A stretch of DNA of 64,000 bases. Origin: Serendipita indica DSM 11827. Lineage: Eukaryota; Basidiomycota; Agaricomycetes; Sebacinales; Serendipitaceae. The notes beneath the pieces are model-generated. The model saw only the letters and a list, made by a program, of their open reading frames with translations. It was not told the DNA's origin and ran no database searches. Of the stretch, positions 38,523 to 51,450 are shown piece by piece (the stretch's first letter is position 1; each line of letters opens with the position of its first letter). The DNA is taken from contig CAJVGD010000006.1 in NCBI GenBank assembly GCA_910890315.1, positions 1,178,001-1,242,000 of the forward strand. Reading direction: 5' to 3'. The translations under genes and the position numbers were made by a program.

Positions 38523-40239
38523 ATGCCTCCAAAAGCCGCTACAGAGACTTCGAAAAGCCTGAAAAGACCCGCATCCGACGTGTCATCAGACGATCAGGAA
38601 GAGGCAGCGTCGAAAAGACCACGAAGAGGGACGACAAACTATGAAGCAGGTGCCCATAGTGAGAAAAAACACGCAAAGACGACAAAGAGTGCGGCCGCAA
38701 AGTCGTCTAGGCCCGTAAAAGAAAAAGCTGCACCGCTGAACCCGCTACGACAGCCAGCGCCCAAAGCGCGTCCTCCTCGTCAGCTTTTCGTGTTTGGAAA
38801 TGGCGATTTTGGACAGTTGGGACTCGGTCCTGACGAAACCACCGAGCTCACGAAACCAAAGCTCCATGCGTGGTGTGCAGAAGCCATCGAGGAGGGTCGG
38901 TTTGGTGAACCTGGTGCCGGTATCGAAGCAGTTGCTGCTGGTGGAATGCATTCACTGATGTTGGATGAACAGGGAAAGGTGTGTGGACCAAGCGAGCTCA
39001 CTCAGAATTCTTGTGCTTACCGCCATCCGCTAGGTCTGGTCATGGGGCGTCAATGACGATTCTGCGCTTGGAAGACAGACAGAAGGAGTCAAGGATGCGG
39101 ATGGGAACCCAGTGGATCAAGAAGAGCTCTCTGCCACACCTCATGTCATCGATGCGCTCGTCGAGCAAAAGTTCCGCGCAGTCGTCGTGGTTGCAGGAGA
39201 TTGCACTGGTGCTGCCTTGAGTGACAAGGGTGAACTGCGCATATGGGGTACTTTCAGGGTGTGTAGCCCCTTTGCCGTCCCCTGCATCCACTAACAATTT
39301 TTACAGAGTCCAGAAGGCCAGAAAGCCTTTTCTTCAACAGAAAAAGCAAAGGATGGTGCAGCGAGAGCTGCAGGAGCATCGGAAACGCTCCATCCCGTCG
39401 CGCTTCCCGGCTTCAAGAGCATTCAGATTGCGGCCATCTCTGCCGGTGCCAACCATGTCATAGCCTTGACTACAGACGGTCTCGTATATGGATGGGGCTC
39501 ATCGGAGCAAGGCCAGATTGGCCGTAAGGTCGTCTCACGCCATCGCAAGAACGGCATGGAACCCGAACGTCTCGATATCCGCGAGGCAGTCGTCGTGGGG
39601 ACAGGCGACTACCATTCCTTTGCTGTGGACAAGTCTGGAACCGTCTGGGCCTGGGGCTTGAACAGCTGGGGCCAACTTGGATTCAAGAGCGCCGCAAATG
39701 TTACAGATTCTGTCCACTATACCGTTGAGGATGTCCCATCCCTTCACCCTGACGTTACCGGGTCAAGGGTGGTTCAAATTGCTGGTGGCGAACACCATAC
39801 CCTCTTCAGACTAGAGGACGGGCGGGTGTTCGCCGTTGGAAGAAACGACGGTGGCCAACTGGGCGTGGGACCGGATCACCCGAGTATCCTCGCGGATCCA
39901 GATGCAAAAGGGATGGCCACCTTTGAACCGGTTCAGGTGCCCATCCAGGGCTTTGTCACCGACATCCAAGCAGGCCCGCGCTACAACCTCGCCTTGACGG
40001 ATACCGGTATTCTCTTTAGCTGGGGTCAAGGCAACCTGGGTATTTCGCGTGACGTATCCGAGACGTCGAGTCCTACCTTGATCGCAGGACGCGAGAGTTC
40101 AGTTTGGAAGTGCCTCGGTATGACCTGTGGAGGTCAACACAGCTTCATCATTGTCAGCAAAAAGGAGCCAGACGAGGAATTGACAGTGGCCTCTCCTGCT
40201 CCTGTCATTGCGGACGCAGCTGTTAATGGTGTTCACTAG
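38523..40239 (+). CDS. RCC1: RCC1 (Ran guanine-nucleotide exchange factor)
   Basis: Begins with a basic nuclear-type leader (LKRPASDVSSDDQ, then KRPRRGT) that fits chromatin binding. Seven-bladed propeller repeats follow: LFVFGNGDFGQLGLGPDE, VWSWGVNDDSALGR, LRIWGTF, LVYGWGSSEQGQIGRK, VWAWGLNSWGQLGFKS, VFAVGRNDGGQLGVGPD and LFSWGQGNLG. Two introns, one near 38980 and one near 39258, restore the repeats at their borders (GK|VWSWG and WGTFR|SPEGQ). RCC1 loads GTP on Ran at chromatin and so sets the nuclear transport gradient. The long insert between blades holds poorly conserved sequence. The length of about 530 residues is usual for fungal members. Confidence 0.94.
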
Positions 40240-40411
40240 ACGGAAGCATCGCAAATTTACGTCCTTAAAAGGCCCAATGTACGAACTCACGATATTCGTT
40301 ATGACCATCCTGCATAAGCTAATAGACATTTTGTGTATACCATTACATGACCGCCAGTTAAGGTGACACTCGTAGAGACTGAGTAATATTTAAAGCCTCG
40401 AATGCCAAGTA

Positions 40412-40723
40412 TTATGCCAGCTCCTCTTGCGCCTGCTCTTCTAGCAGCTTGTTCGAGATTTTTGCACCAGGGTTTCCTCGGAATCTGTTCCTCATATCGA
40501 GCTAAATGTAATTTGAGATCCCAAAAAGACAAAGATTGATAATACGAACCATCCCTTTCTTGCATTCGTAGAGTGACTGCCGAAGCTGCTTGCATTCCGT
40601 CGGTAGCTCGTCAAAATGGTCTCGTAGGCATTCTGAGGGCAAATTATTGTGCTTAAGTACACACTCAGAACGTATGAGACACGACTTGAGAGCGACGCGA
40701 ATGCCTTCACAAGAAGTCGACAT
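40412..40723 (-). CDS. PET191: Cytochrome c oxidase assembly factor PET191/COA5
   Basis: Two exons. The first gives MSTSCEGIRVALKSCLIRSE and ends SLYECKKGM; the second gives LDMRNRFRGNPGAKISNKLL and ends EEQAQEELA with the stop at 40412. The cysteines at residues 5, 15, 21, 32, 44 and 54 form two CX9C pairs (5/15 and 44/54) with one CX10C in between, the usual pattern of Pet191. The protein acts in the mitochondrial intermembrane space in assembly of complex IV. At about 87 residues it has the normal length. An in-frame ATG 33 bp upstream is possible but less family-like. Confidence 0.94.
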
Positions 40724-40830
40724 TTTGGTCAGGTTCAAGAGGTCCAGATCCACCATGACTCAGGAGGCAAATGATGAATTGTAAGGTAGGTGCTGTGGTA
40801 TGTAATAAACTATGAATATAGTAGATACAT

Positions 40831-43488
40831 TTAGGCTTGGGCATCTAAGAAACTGACCATGTGTCCGCCAGTCGATGCGATCGTCTTGCCTCCATTAGTG
40901 AATATTGTATGTGTGACAGGGTGTGGAACTGAGTGCACGCATAAAGGTTCACTAGGGAATCGTACGTCCCATACCCTGACCTTGTTGCCGCCTGAAGGGC
41001 GCACGATCAGCGAGTTGCTCCAATCTCCGCGTAAGAACTGAGAGATTGACGTAGTTTCAGTGGTCCCAATCAGAGCCAAAGGGGAATTATCTGCATTTTG
41101 CAAGCTCCTCGTGTCATAAATTCGGACCTGCTTGTCCAAATCACCCGTCTGAAAATCTGTTAGCAAGAATGGTGTTAGAATCAGCAAGATATCACCTCTA
41201 GAAGGATAAGATCTCGATTCTGTTCGCTTATATGGATATTAAAGACCTCGCTGGATGCCCACTTTTGTCGCTTTGCTGGTACAATCTCCCCCTCTGATTT
41301 CAAGTCGGTGATGGCAATTTTAGATCCAGCGGCAGATATGAGCCATTTCTTCTGAGATTCGTATGCCAAAGCGCGCACAGCCGTAGAGTGTGTGATATTG
41401 AGCGGCTTGAGGGTGGAAGTTGGTGCATTCTGCGTCCTAGGTTTGCTGACCTTCCACAGTAGCACCCGTTTATCTACTCCACCAGTGACAAAGAGTGATT
41501 GATTGACAGCACATACGCTAGTAATACCACCTCGCCGCTGTAGTCCATCAGTGGGCACGAGAATGTTGGATATATTATATCTCTTTGGTATATCCTATTT
41601 TTTATTAGAATGTGCACGCCACTCGTTGGATTCCTTACCTCTGGCTGCTCAGGCAATGTAAGAATAGCAACCGGGTTTGGTCCACTCTCGTGCACAATTA
41701 TAACTCGCGAGTCTCCCAGGACGCATGCATCTGAGACAACATAGTTCCTCTCCTCGGATGAACGAAGGCGCTGAGGTGCAGGCAACGACCAGGATTCAAT
41801 TCGAGATCTGAAAAGTTCGAAAGCTATTCGCGTCGGAAATAGAATTCTTACCTTGAACTCGAATCGATAAACTGGACGTCTCCAGGCATCGATACCCAGA
41901 CCAACGGATCGCGCGCGTCCATGATGTCCCGTTCGCTGCGCAGGATACGACGCGCACGAGCATATTCAGGCCGAGGTAACACCACAGTTTTGGCTACATC
42001 GAATCTAATATTACTCCCCTTATTGGCAGCTTTGGAGCTCTGCTGTCTTGAAGATGCGTCGAGGGCCGGTCGACTCCGAGACGGCGGTATTTCGACTTGA
42101 GCTCGAGGTTGTGGTCGGGAACCCGGAGCCAATATTCTTCGCGCTGGTCTAGTCGATGAGGTGGATGTTACCCCCGGAGTGAACTCCTCTGGCCATAGCA
42201 CACCCCGCGCAACCTCTGCGTTGATCGAGGTGAGTAGTCTGCCTGCCTCGGTGAGCACATCCATGCTGTTTTCGCTTCGCCTAGGTTGGGGAATTCGCAT
42301 CTCCATTTCGTCCGCTGTATCTTCGTCGCTGCCTGACGACTCTCCCTCCGGGGCGCGACTTGGGGTGGCTGCAAACAAGGGAGATACATTTGTTTCGGCA
42401 CGTAGAAGCGGAGTCCTTCGAGTAAAATCACCGCCTAAATGAGAGAAGCCTGGTGCAGGAGACTCTTCTGGTGTGGCTACCTGAGGTGTCGTCCACGACG
42501 TGTCAATGAGTTCGTGGACGTCATTGATATCAATATCCTGAAGATTTTCTGGCACTTGTTGCTCAGAAGCTCGAACGAGATCGTCACGCACAACATCCAA
42601 TGCGGGACTGACCAGTGCCAATGGTTCGACGCGAGAACTTTGTACATGCGAAAAGTGACGGCGGTTCCCCGAGGGCTGTGACGGTAGATCGGCGATTCTA
42701 CCACGTTCGCGTAGTCCATCTACTACTCTTCGACGTTGAGGGGACGTCCGACGGGTTTGTCGGTTGGAACACTCAACAGGACGACTTTCTCGCCGGTCAC
42801 GCGCTCTTGCATGTTCATTGTATCGCCGTCCTGGAGCTTTATCTTCCGGTCTTCGTACTGACCATCGGCTGGAATCACGTTCCCGAATAGGAGTCGGCCA
42901 TATACTTGCCGACGATAGCGGAGGGAAATTAGATGCAAAGCCCGGTTTTTCTGGTAGCGTATGTGGTCGCATCCTACTCCTAGGGCCACCGAAGCGAGAG
43001 TCGTAGGAGTCGAAGGGTGGAGGGGGAGGTAAATTACGCATGCTTCTTGGTGCTCGTGGTGGACTTGGTCTCCGTGGGTTTGGAAACCTGGAGCGTGTAT
43101 CTGTTGTTTGGTCGGGAACAAAGCCCACGTCTTCGCGGTCAGACTCCATTTCATACTCCAGTTTTGCATAGTCTGGTGTGTCTCTCTCGAGATGGGGCGA
43201 ATATATTTCCTTTTCATCTTCGTCGTGAAGCGTTAGGTCGACAGGATTCATCACAGACCGTCCCACGGTCGCAATGGTGTACCTTGGAGGCCTCTCAGGG
43301 CTTCCAGAAGATATGATTCTTGGATCAAGCTCCTCCCGAGATTGATTGCGCTGGTATGGAGGCAAGCTCTCTGGGCTGCTTTGGTAGACCCTATGAGAAT
43401 GGCTTAGAAATGAATCGTCATACAAAAGGGCGGAAGCTCGCCAGTCTAGGAAGACGCCATCGGAGCTGCCGTATAGCTCGTCAATCAC
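40831..43488 (-). CDS. Disordered N-terminus plus WD40 domain, unknown role
   Basis: The long exon 41848-43488 codes a Pro/Arg/Ser-rich low-complexity region (for example SMRNLPPPPPFDSYDSRFG) with acidic patches. It continues through two or three introns into a WD40-type domain: LLWKVSKPRTQ, ALAYESQKKWLISAAGSKIA, QVRIYDTRSLQ and KVRVWDVRFPSEPLC. The stop is at 40831. The blades are degenerate and about five or six are seen. The 5' end is open: the frame from 43513 to 43764 (QINRKRWIEELTRRLRGDGK) is coding-like and in phase but is separated from 43488 by a TAA, so an upstream exon is likely. No orthologue is recognised. Confidence 0.7.
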
Positions 43489-43833
43489 AGACTGAGCGCG
43501 AGAGCCAAGGTCTTACAGAAACCGGTGTCTTGTAACGATCTTTCCGTCTCCCCTGAGCCTTCTTGTAAGTTCCTCAATCCATCTTTTCCTATTGATCTGA
43601 ACCTGTGGATGCTCCTTTCGACATTGCGGTGGGATTTGAGACTCTCTATGCACCCCACCCTCGGCAAACACGTTGGATCTTTGGTCAGGCCAACGCTCTG
43701 AAAACCGGTGATTGGATGGTCTAAAAACATTATATATAATTAGGAAAGTGTCATGATGTGGCAAGGTGATGGACTCACAAAGTCGCCATTGACGCAGGGA
43801 ATAAGCTTGAAACCCAACCTCTTTGAGCCAGCG
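43489..43833. other. Divergent region, likely with an upstream exon
   Basis: About 345 bp between the WD40 gene and the ZIP transporter start. The minus strand holds two overlapping coding-like frames (43485-43730 and 43513-43764), probably the true 5' exon of the WD40 gene, whose splice to 43488 could not be fixed. The right end is the ZIP promoter. Confidence 0.5.
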
Positions 43834-45040
43834 ATGAGCACAAACGCCATTCCCGCGTCTGCATCCTCATCCTCGGCGTGCACATCTCTAGATCAGCCAG
43901 GACAGTATAATAAACCGCTCCAGATTACTGCAGTAATTGTCATTTTCGCCGTCTCGTCGTCGGCCGCACTTCTCCCTGTCTTTGCCACCCGGTTTCCACG
44001 CCTAAGCATTCCTCAACGCATCCTTTTCCTCCTCAAGCACTTTGGAACAGGTGTTCTCATTGCTACCTCGTTCTGGTGCGTGCTTGGGTTACAGCATTTG
44101 CTCGTTACTCACACCGTGGAGTGTAGCCATCTATTACCCACTGCATTTGGATCGTTGTTAAGCCCTTGCCTGGATCCCAACTCTGTTTGGGGTCGCTACC
44201 CCGCAATGCCCGGTGCAATCTCTATGCTTGGACTCTTTCTCGTCGTCACCGTGCAGTTAGTCTTTGCAGAAATCCATGGGCCCGAGAATTTCCATCATCA
44301 TCGCTCCGAAATAGTCGACGGCCCGCCACGGAACTCCGAAAAGGAACCAAAGCAAAAGCAGGACAAGGTCCATGTGTATACTACAAAGGATACTGCTAAA
44401 GAAAAAGGTGACTTTTTACGAGTCGCCTTGCTCGAGATGGGTATTCTCTTTCACAGCGTGTTCATCGGTAGGTGGCTTTCTCGGTCATGTGGTGCGGCGC
44501 TCACACACATCACAGGAATGGCCTTAAGTGTATCAAAGGGATCAGGCTTCGTTGTTCTTTTTATTGCTATCGTATTCCATCGTGAGTCAAAGCACACCTC
44601 AAATTGCTCCATTCCTAATCCGGTTTGTAGAAACGTTTGAGGGTTTGTCTCTTGGGACAAGGATTGCATTACTTCGCTTCGAGCCACGAGAGAATCTAGG
44701 GAAATGGTCCATCCCTCCTCCAGTCAGACCTTACATCATGGGTGCTCTCTATGGCATCACCACACCTGTCGGTCAAGCCATCGGCTTGATCCTGCTCTAT
44801 TCCCCAGGCAGCTCATATGATCCTGGATCCAGTACTGCCCTCGTTCTTGTCGGCGTCATGAACGCAATTTCTGCCGGCTTGCTGCTGTGGGCATCCCTCG
44901 TCGAGCTCTTGGCGGCCGATTTTCTAGGAGAAGGACGCAATAGTGGACTAATGGGCCAGTCTCTGCGACACAGGGTTTCTGCTGCCATTGCTGTGCTCGC
45001 TGGAGCAGGGGGCATGGCACTGGTAGGTGCATGGGCATGA
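43834..45040 (+). CDS. ZIP zinc transporter
   Basis: Starts MSTNAIPASASSSSACTSLD. Membrane helices run from ITAVIVIFAVSSSAALLPVF onward. A variable cytosolic loop holds a His cluster (HGPENFHHHRSE), typical of ZIP zinc-binding loops. Helix IV reads LLEMGILFHSVFIG|MALSVS and helix V IVFHQ|TFEGLSLGTRI; together they carry the His and Glu metal-binding residues (HSxxIG and HQxFEG). Two introns at 44469 and 44582 restore both motifs. The C-terminus has SSTALVLVGVMNAISAGLLL and a last helix ending LVGAWA. It should import zinc or iron at the plasma membrane or from the vacuole; the exact place is not shown. A longer start at 43753 is possible. Confidence 0.92.
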
Positions 45041-45249
45041 GGGAGTACATTCAGGACAGTCCAATGGACACAAAATACCATATAAATGTGATAATTGACC
45101 GATAGAGCGCATCTCTGTCGAGGTGTAGTATCTTCGCATGGGGATATACCGAGATCAGTCGTAGAATACAGTGATTATCAAGGTTGAACAGTCTGAATCG
45201 AAGCATGCAATTGGCAGAAGCGTGTCATGAATATCGTTACGAGGGTAAA

Positions 45250-48200
45250 TTAGACATAGAACCTAGGGCATCTGTCAGCTTGTGTGTTCTAATTGGGGAA
45301 GGGGCGTACTTTTTGTTGATCTGATACAACAATAAGTTGAGGTTAAACTTGGCCAGTCCATTAAACAACGTCAAGGCTACGCGATTCTCATATTGTGCCT
45401 GCAGAAGATCCTCCATGCGAACGTCCGTGGTCGCAACCAACGAGTTCGAGTTGTGGATCGAGATAGTAAAGAGTCCTGGTTTGGGTGACTTGAGGATAAT
45501 GTCAACCCGATCGAATTGGCGAGGAGAAAACTGGTCGATGGAAAGGAGGATTCCTTTGTGATACCACTGCTGGGCGCTGTACTTGTACGACGGTACTTCA
45601 GTATCCTGCCCTTGTCGTTGAAGGTCGCGAATGTGGAAGTACTGCTTAGAGAATGGCATAACGAAGCGCTTCTTGGGTCTGAATGCATGTAAGCGCAAGG
45701 CTCATTCGAATAGGATAGTGCTTACCCTTTGCCCTTTCCCATAGTTGCCATTGCAGTACCCACATAATCCTGATACTTCTGGATTTGCTCTTCGTAAGAC
45801 TTCTTCCGTTCTCGAAGATGCTGAAGCGCCTCTCGCATAGACGCCTTTTCCTGTTGCCTCTGAAGACGTTTGCGGTGCTTGCTTCTCACATCGCTTGCAA
45901 TGGCATTCAGCACGTCCTGATATCCGTCGAGACGGGTGACTTTGCCCTGTTTTTCTAGCTCGAGAAGGTAGAAGATGGCGTGGGCTTTCATGTCGCGATA
46001 GGATTGTCTGGATAAATGTGAGGCACTGGTTACAATAATAGATTATTTCTTACGATCGGATATCCTCCAGGCGGTACGACGCATCTGCTTGAGTAGTCGA
46101 GGCCATTCGACGATTCCGATGCTGCTTCATGCGCTCTGCGTTCATCTCATTGTCAATGATCTCCTCCCATAGCAGTTCGTGATCCTCTGTCACTGGCTGC
46201 ATCAAGGACTCCACCAAGTCCTTTGCTGGTTGGACTCGAAGGATGGCGAGCACACCGCGCTTCGCTCGGACCCATAGGGCTTTGAGTTCTGCTTGCTCAT
46301 CTACGAGTGGTTAACATAAATTGCACTCGTAGTCTAGAGACGACCTCACCTCTAACTACCGCGAAGCGGTTCGTCAATTCCAAGGTAATGGCACGATCTC
46401 TAGCATCGTGAAGATCGCTTGAACCAGTATGATCGCTAAGCATGGGAGGGCCTTCCAGCTCGGTCAAGATGGCCCTTAGCGTGTCCTCGCGTTGCGGCGC
46501 CTAGAAGCGGTCAATCGTCAGTGATGATTGAGCAAGTATACGCACAAGCCCATCCAAATTCTTTAGCAAGATATTGTGCATTGCATAGACTTCGTTTGGG
46601 GAGATGTAAATAGGTTTCGGTTGAACAGTAGCGTCGAGGAACTCGTGGGCATGGTAATGCTCCTCGGCAGTATCCACATCGGCCACTTGACTACACTGAG
46701 CAAAGACCTCGAGTATACAGAGACACGCGCACCTTGCAAGAACCACTCGCTCATTTGCTGGATAGCCAGCTCAACATACTCGTTGATAGCCATCATCGAT
46801 GGATTCTCCTCTCCAAAGGGTACACCACTCGTAATTTGAGTGAGAACAGCGGATACTTCTGATAGATTCTTGCGTGCCTCTGGACTAATCATATCCGGAA
46901 CAATATCAAAAGACTCCGGCGCCCTGTTTTGGTTCAGAGGGATACCAAGTCACACAAACGGATGCTTACACGAGGGCTGGATTGATGTATCGGTAATAGA
47001 TGAGACGGCCAATGGCAGAGGCGTAAACAATTTCTTCTCTGTCCGGGAACTTTTCCTATCTAACGTTAGAGAGGATATAAAGATTGAGGAATATGAGTTA
47101 CTTTGAGCGCTATGAGTGTCTCCCGGGCCAAATACCGAATGCTATAAGGCACCTTCCTCGTAGAGGAGGTGATGGCGGCTACAAAATCCTTTGTGACAGC
47201 AAGAAGCTTTTGGAGATCTAAAGCAGTTCGTTAGATGATGAGTGACGAGAGGCAAGAGGCCTCACGATGGATAAACTCCTTGCGCGTTTCAACGTCCTCT
47301 AATGCTCGGATATAGTCAACATTCCGAGGTTTATTGCTCGGCATCCTAGTCCTCATTTCTTCGTTATTGATCCTTGTGCGATAAATCTGAATCAGGTGAG
47401 CAACCAGACTACTTGCCTACATCTATACGTACCACCACGGGGTCGGTTTCCAGGTCGAGATCATCTTGTTCGACGATGACACGGATAACTCCTTGAAGCG
47501 TCTCTCGTAGGTAGGTGACCTGCTTTGGTCGGACGTAGCTGAAGGCGACATTGATGTACATAGGATGTGACATCGCAACCTGGACAATATCGTCGGCTGC
47601 CATGACTTCTTCGTGGATCGACTGTTGGAATAGCTTCAAGAGAAGATAATCCTCGCGTCGATCTTGACCGTACCCAAAGAGGGTGAGGACAACACGCTCG
47701 GTCATCCTCCTCGTTGTTTCTGCCACCTCCATGCGAGACATTCGGAAGAATAGACGAGCTAGGTACTCTCCTCTGGTTTGAAGGAGATAGAAAAGCTGTT
47801 GATAAAGCTCCAACTTCCGCTTCGTCGTCTGATCCAGGGTATTCGGACCCGCGAATGGATCACCGTGTGCCGCAAGAAGCGAGGCTCTGGCAGCATGGGC
47901 AGCAGCGCTGTCGGCTCCATGGCGTTTGCGAGCGCGGATGACTTCTTCAAAGCTCTTGACATTTTGCACCACGAGACCAATCTTGACATCGAGCTCACTG
48001 ACATCAGTCTCCAGTTGCTGATTTTCACGAATGGCCTCGACAACCCGCTTTCGCAGCTCTTCCACCTCTATCTCCTCTTGGAAGTCCGTCTCGGAATCAT
48101 CGAGAAGATGGACAAAGTTCTTGATAGTGCTGACGTTGACATTCTTCCCAAGAGTGAGCTGCTTGTATTGCTCACGCTGCTGGTTCGCGCGGAACAATGA

Positions 48201-51195
48201 CTGGATCTTGATAACCTTGTGCAGATTGTCTCTATAGTGTTTGACCTTGCTCCGGAACTTCCTCCGCTGAAGAATGCCTCGGCACAGGGACTGAAGATAG
48301 ATAGCTTCAAGCTGGCTGCGGTGAAGATGATCTCTCCATGCCCAGTATTCATTCCTCACAAGGGCAGCGCGAGCCATCGCCTGGAACCCAACTACATCCG
48401 GAGCAACAAAGTCGAGCTTCTTTTGTTGCTCTTGGTGTTGCTTTCGAACCAAAGCAGCGCGTGCTATCGTCTGGAGATTGCCAACGGCAACGATGACCTG
48501 CTTGGTCGCGAGGGCTTTGTTGAGTTCTTTGCGTGCATTCATCACCAACTTGGCACGAGCCAGCGCCTGCAAAGAGACGACACCTGGCGTAGCCCTCCGG
48601 AGGCCACGAATGAGGTTGAGAAGACGCTTTCGGGCCATGAACGCCCGTGCGGCTGCTTGGATGTGCACGACAATGTCGCGAGCGTCGTCGAGCTTGGCTA
48701 GCTGAGTGCGAAGCCTTCGACGAACCAACGCCGCTCGAATGCGCGCTTGGAGCTTGACGACGTGCGGCTCGGCACGGGTCAAGGCGCCAAGTAACTCTGC
48801 TTGCTGATTACGCACAAGGTATCCGCGCACCGTAGCTTGAAGTCCAACCACGTTCTTTATGATCACAGGATTGTGGAGAACTTTTGCAAGCTGATTGTGC
48901 TGCTTCTTGACGATACGGGCACGGGCAACACTTTGGAGTTTCAAGATCGACCTCGACATTGTCCGAAGTCCAGCCTTGAGTTTCTGTGTACGTCGTCGTA
49001 CAAGAACGCCACGAGCTTGTGCTTGAACTCGAATGAAGATCTTTGACAGAGCACGTATCCGTCGAACTTGAGCAAAGATGTTCCGCCTAGCGAGTGCGCC
49101 ACGGGCGCGTGCCTGCAGTGCGGTCACCCATCGAGATGATGCTCGTTGTTGCTGTCGCGTTGCCGCTACCCTTCGTCGGAGAAGCGAGCCTCTGCACTGC
49201 GCTTGTAGCTTTATTACGTATCTCTCGGCCATCTTGAGCTTTGCTTTCTGGGTTTGCAGCGCTTGAGAGGCTAAATAGCCGCGACAACGTGTTTGCAGTT
49301 TGACGATGGAATCCTCAACCTCGAGAAGCATTCTGTCTCGCCCTAAAGAGTCGTTAGAATGGAGAGCGTATCCTTGAAGTTGAGACATACTCTCGTCTTC
49401 CGTCTCTACCTCTTGTTCCATCTCTTCATTGATCTCCTTGGCAAGTTCCCGACCAATGTCTCCAAAGTTTGGCATCGGTACGCCAGCATCTTTGAGGCCG
49501 CGTTGGGTCTGTTGCAGTTGATCGTCCGTAAACTGGAGTCTCCCGACGAGATTTCCGATTCGTTGAGCCATCCCGCGACGTGCGAGCAAATGACTGAGTG
49601 CATGAATACAGTAGATGACTTTGGGTATATTCTTCTTGTCGTAGAGATCCGTCACGATGAATATGAAGCACTGAATTGTGGTGAGCGATTGATAAGGCAG
49701 CAGAACCGGCCTCGTACCTCTGGAAGTCCGACCTTGCGAACAAATACAAGAAAGTGATTAATATTGTCTGTATGTCGCCACCCGAGTTTCAGTCGGGGAT
49801 CCTACGCGACGTGAGTGTACAAGGATTTCAGTCGAGTTTTGGACTCACATCAAAAATCTTGCGAACGGAAGCACCATCCCAGACCTGAGCCAGTCTAGCA
49901 AGGACTACTCCATTTCGCAGTCCTTCGTCCATTTCTACGACTCCAAAAGGAAGTTCTTCGCCCAGGCACCCCTCGATCCACTGCTGTGCTTCTCCGACGT
50001 GGCAGAGATACTCATAGGCCTGAATTAGATGACGTTGTATGTCTGCCCATAGGCCATATATCGGGCGGGCTTTAAGAGGTGTTGTTGGAGCGGACGTGGT
50101 TTTGGAGAGTCTCAAACGACCTGGTACACCAGCAACATCGTCGGCCGATGTTGGTGAAGAGAGAGCATAGTCCATAGACGGCGATGGTGCATGCCGGACC
50201 GAGGCAGGAGACGTCGGGGATTTGTGCGGCTCGAGCTGGGAAGGCAAGACTGGCGAGGTAACGCGAGTAGTCGACTTGACCTCCATACTCCTTCGCTTCT
50301 CTTCAAGAAATCTATTTGCAGAAACACGATTGGGTTCCTTTGGCGGTGGAGGTGGCGGAAGGCTTTCTTCCTGAGGCTCTTCTGGGTCGTCATTGCCATC
50401 TCCGCTGGCTATCCGCGGCATATGACGGCCTAATCGTCGACCCGTAGTCAAAGAATCGCTGTATTTCTTTGCACTTCGCCTTTGAAGCAAGTAAGAGTTC
50501 TTGTACTCTGCTTGGGAGGGTGGCTGAGCCGTCTCGTTTGATGCCCCAGAAGAACCCGTAGATGAGCCCGTGAGAGAGGGAGCAACAGTCTCTGTAGATC
50601 TCGAGGAGCTGATAGACGCAGGCGGCGTCTCTGGAGGCAGATTGTCGAGATGTGATAATACGGGCCGAGTGCTGGGGCGTGTTGAGGACGAGATTGGGTC
50701 GCGCGTCGGCGTTGTCACGCTTGTAGACGGTGTCTGAGACGATGGTGGGAGATATGTAGAAATGTCTATCGGCGTAGAGAGCGTATGCCGCTTCGAGGGT
50801 GTGTCGTTTCTGGGCGGTGGCGACGATATGTTCTCTGGACGATACCGGCTGAGATCTACAGAACGTCTGTGAGCATGAGAAGGTGTTTGCGATGTGGTAG
50901 TGCTGCCGTTTGTCGGTGTAGATTCAGCTTGACTGGCGCGGGCCTTTTCCTCCCAGAGGGCCATCCGTGACTGTACCATATCGACGCTCTGGCCTGTCCT
51001 GTGCGTTGGAACCCATTTTCTGGCCGCTCCAGAGCCTGGTGGCGGGCTGAGGATGGACGGTGGCCGCTGTGTGATGGACGCTGCCCGCGAGACGGACGGA
51101 GAGTTGGATCCAGAGCCCTCCAACAGACGTTGATGATATCCAAATGTCCCAGAAGATCTCGATCCTGTCGATGAGACCGAGTCTGAGCGCTGCAT
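45250..51195 (-). CDS. IQG1: IQGAP scaffold (Iqg1/Rng2 type)
   Basis: Scaffold for the cytokinetic actin ring. Order: Ser/Pro-rich N-terminus, a calponin-homology domain (GLRNGVVLARLAQVWDG and IYCIHALSHLLARRG), then about 13 IQ-type repeats (for example VVKLQARIRAALVRRRL), then a RasGAP-like domain with LLLKLFQQSIHEEV and IGRLIYYRYINPAL, then a RasGAP C-terminal domain. The last splice joins LLYQINKK|FYV to the stop at 45250, the usual IQGAP end. IQGAP RasGAP-like domains normally do not hydrolyse GTP but bind Cdc42 or Rac. Start is uncertain: the first in-frame ATG is at 51195, and an upstream exon cannot be excluded. About 15 introns. Confidence 0.94.
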
Positions 51196-51450
51196 CGTGT
51201 GCGTCGTCGTCGCAGCCACAGAGGCAGCAGCCAAGTTGTCGCAGAGGCTGGGGCGCCTTGACAAAGATGGTATAAGATGTTTAAAAGTATAGATTTATGT
51301 GATTAGACTGTTCAGATTAAACATGTACGCGGGTGGTTTATTTGGCAGTAGACACTTAATCTCCTCCCAAGTTGTTCAACTCTCAACCAGGAATTCCAGC
51401 TACGCTCAGTCGTATCTCAGCTTGTTCATAATACGTCCTAGTCCATCCTA

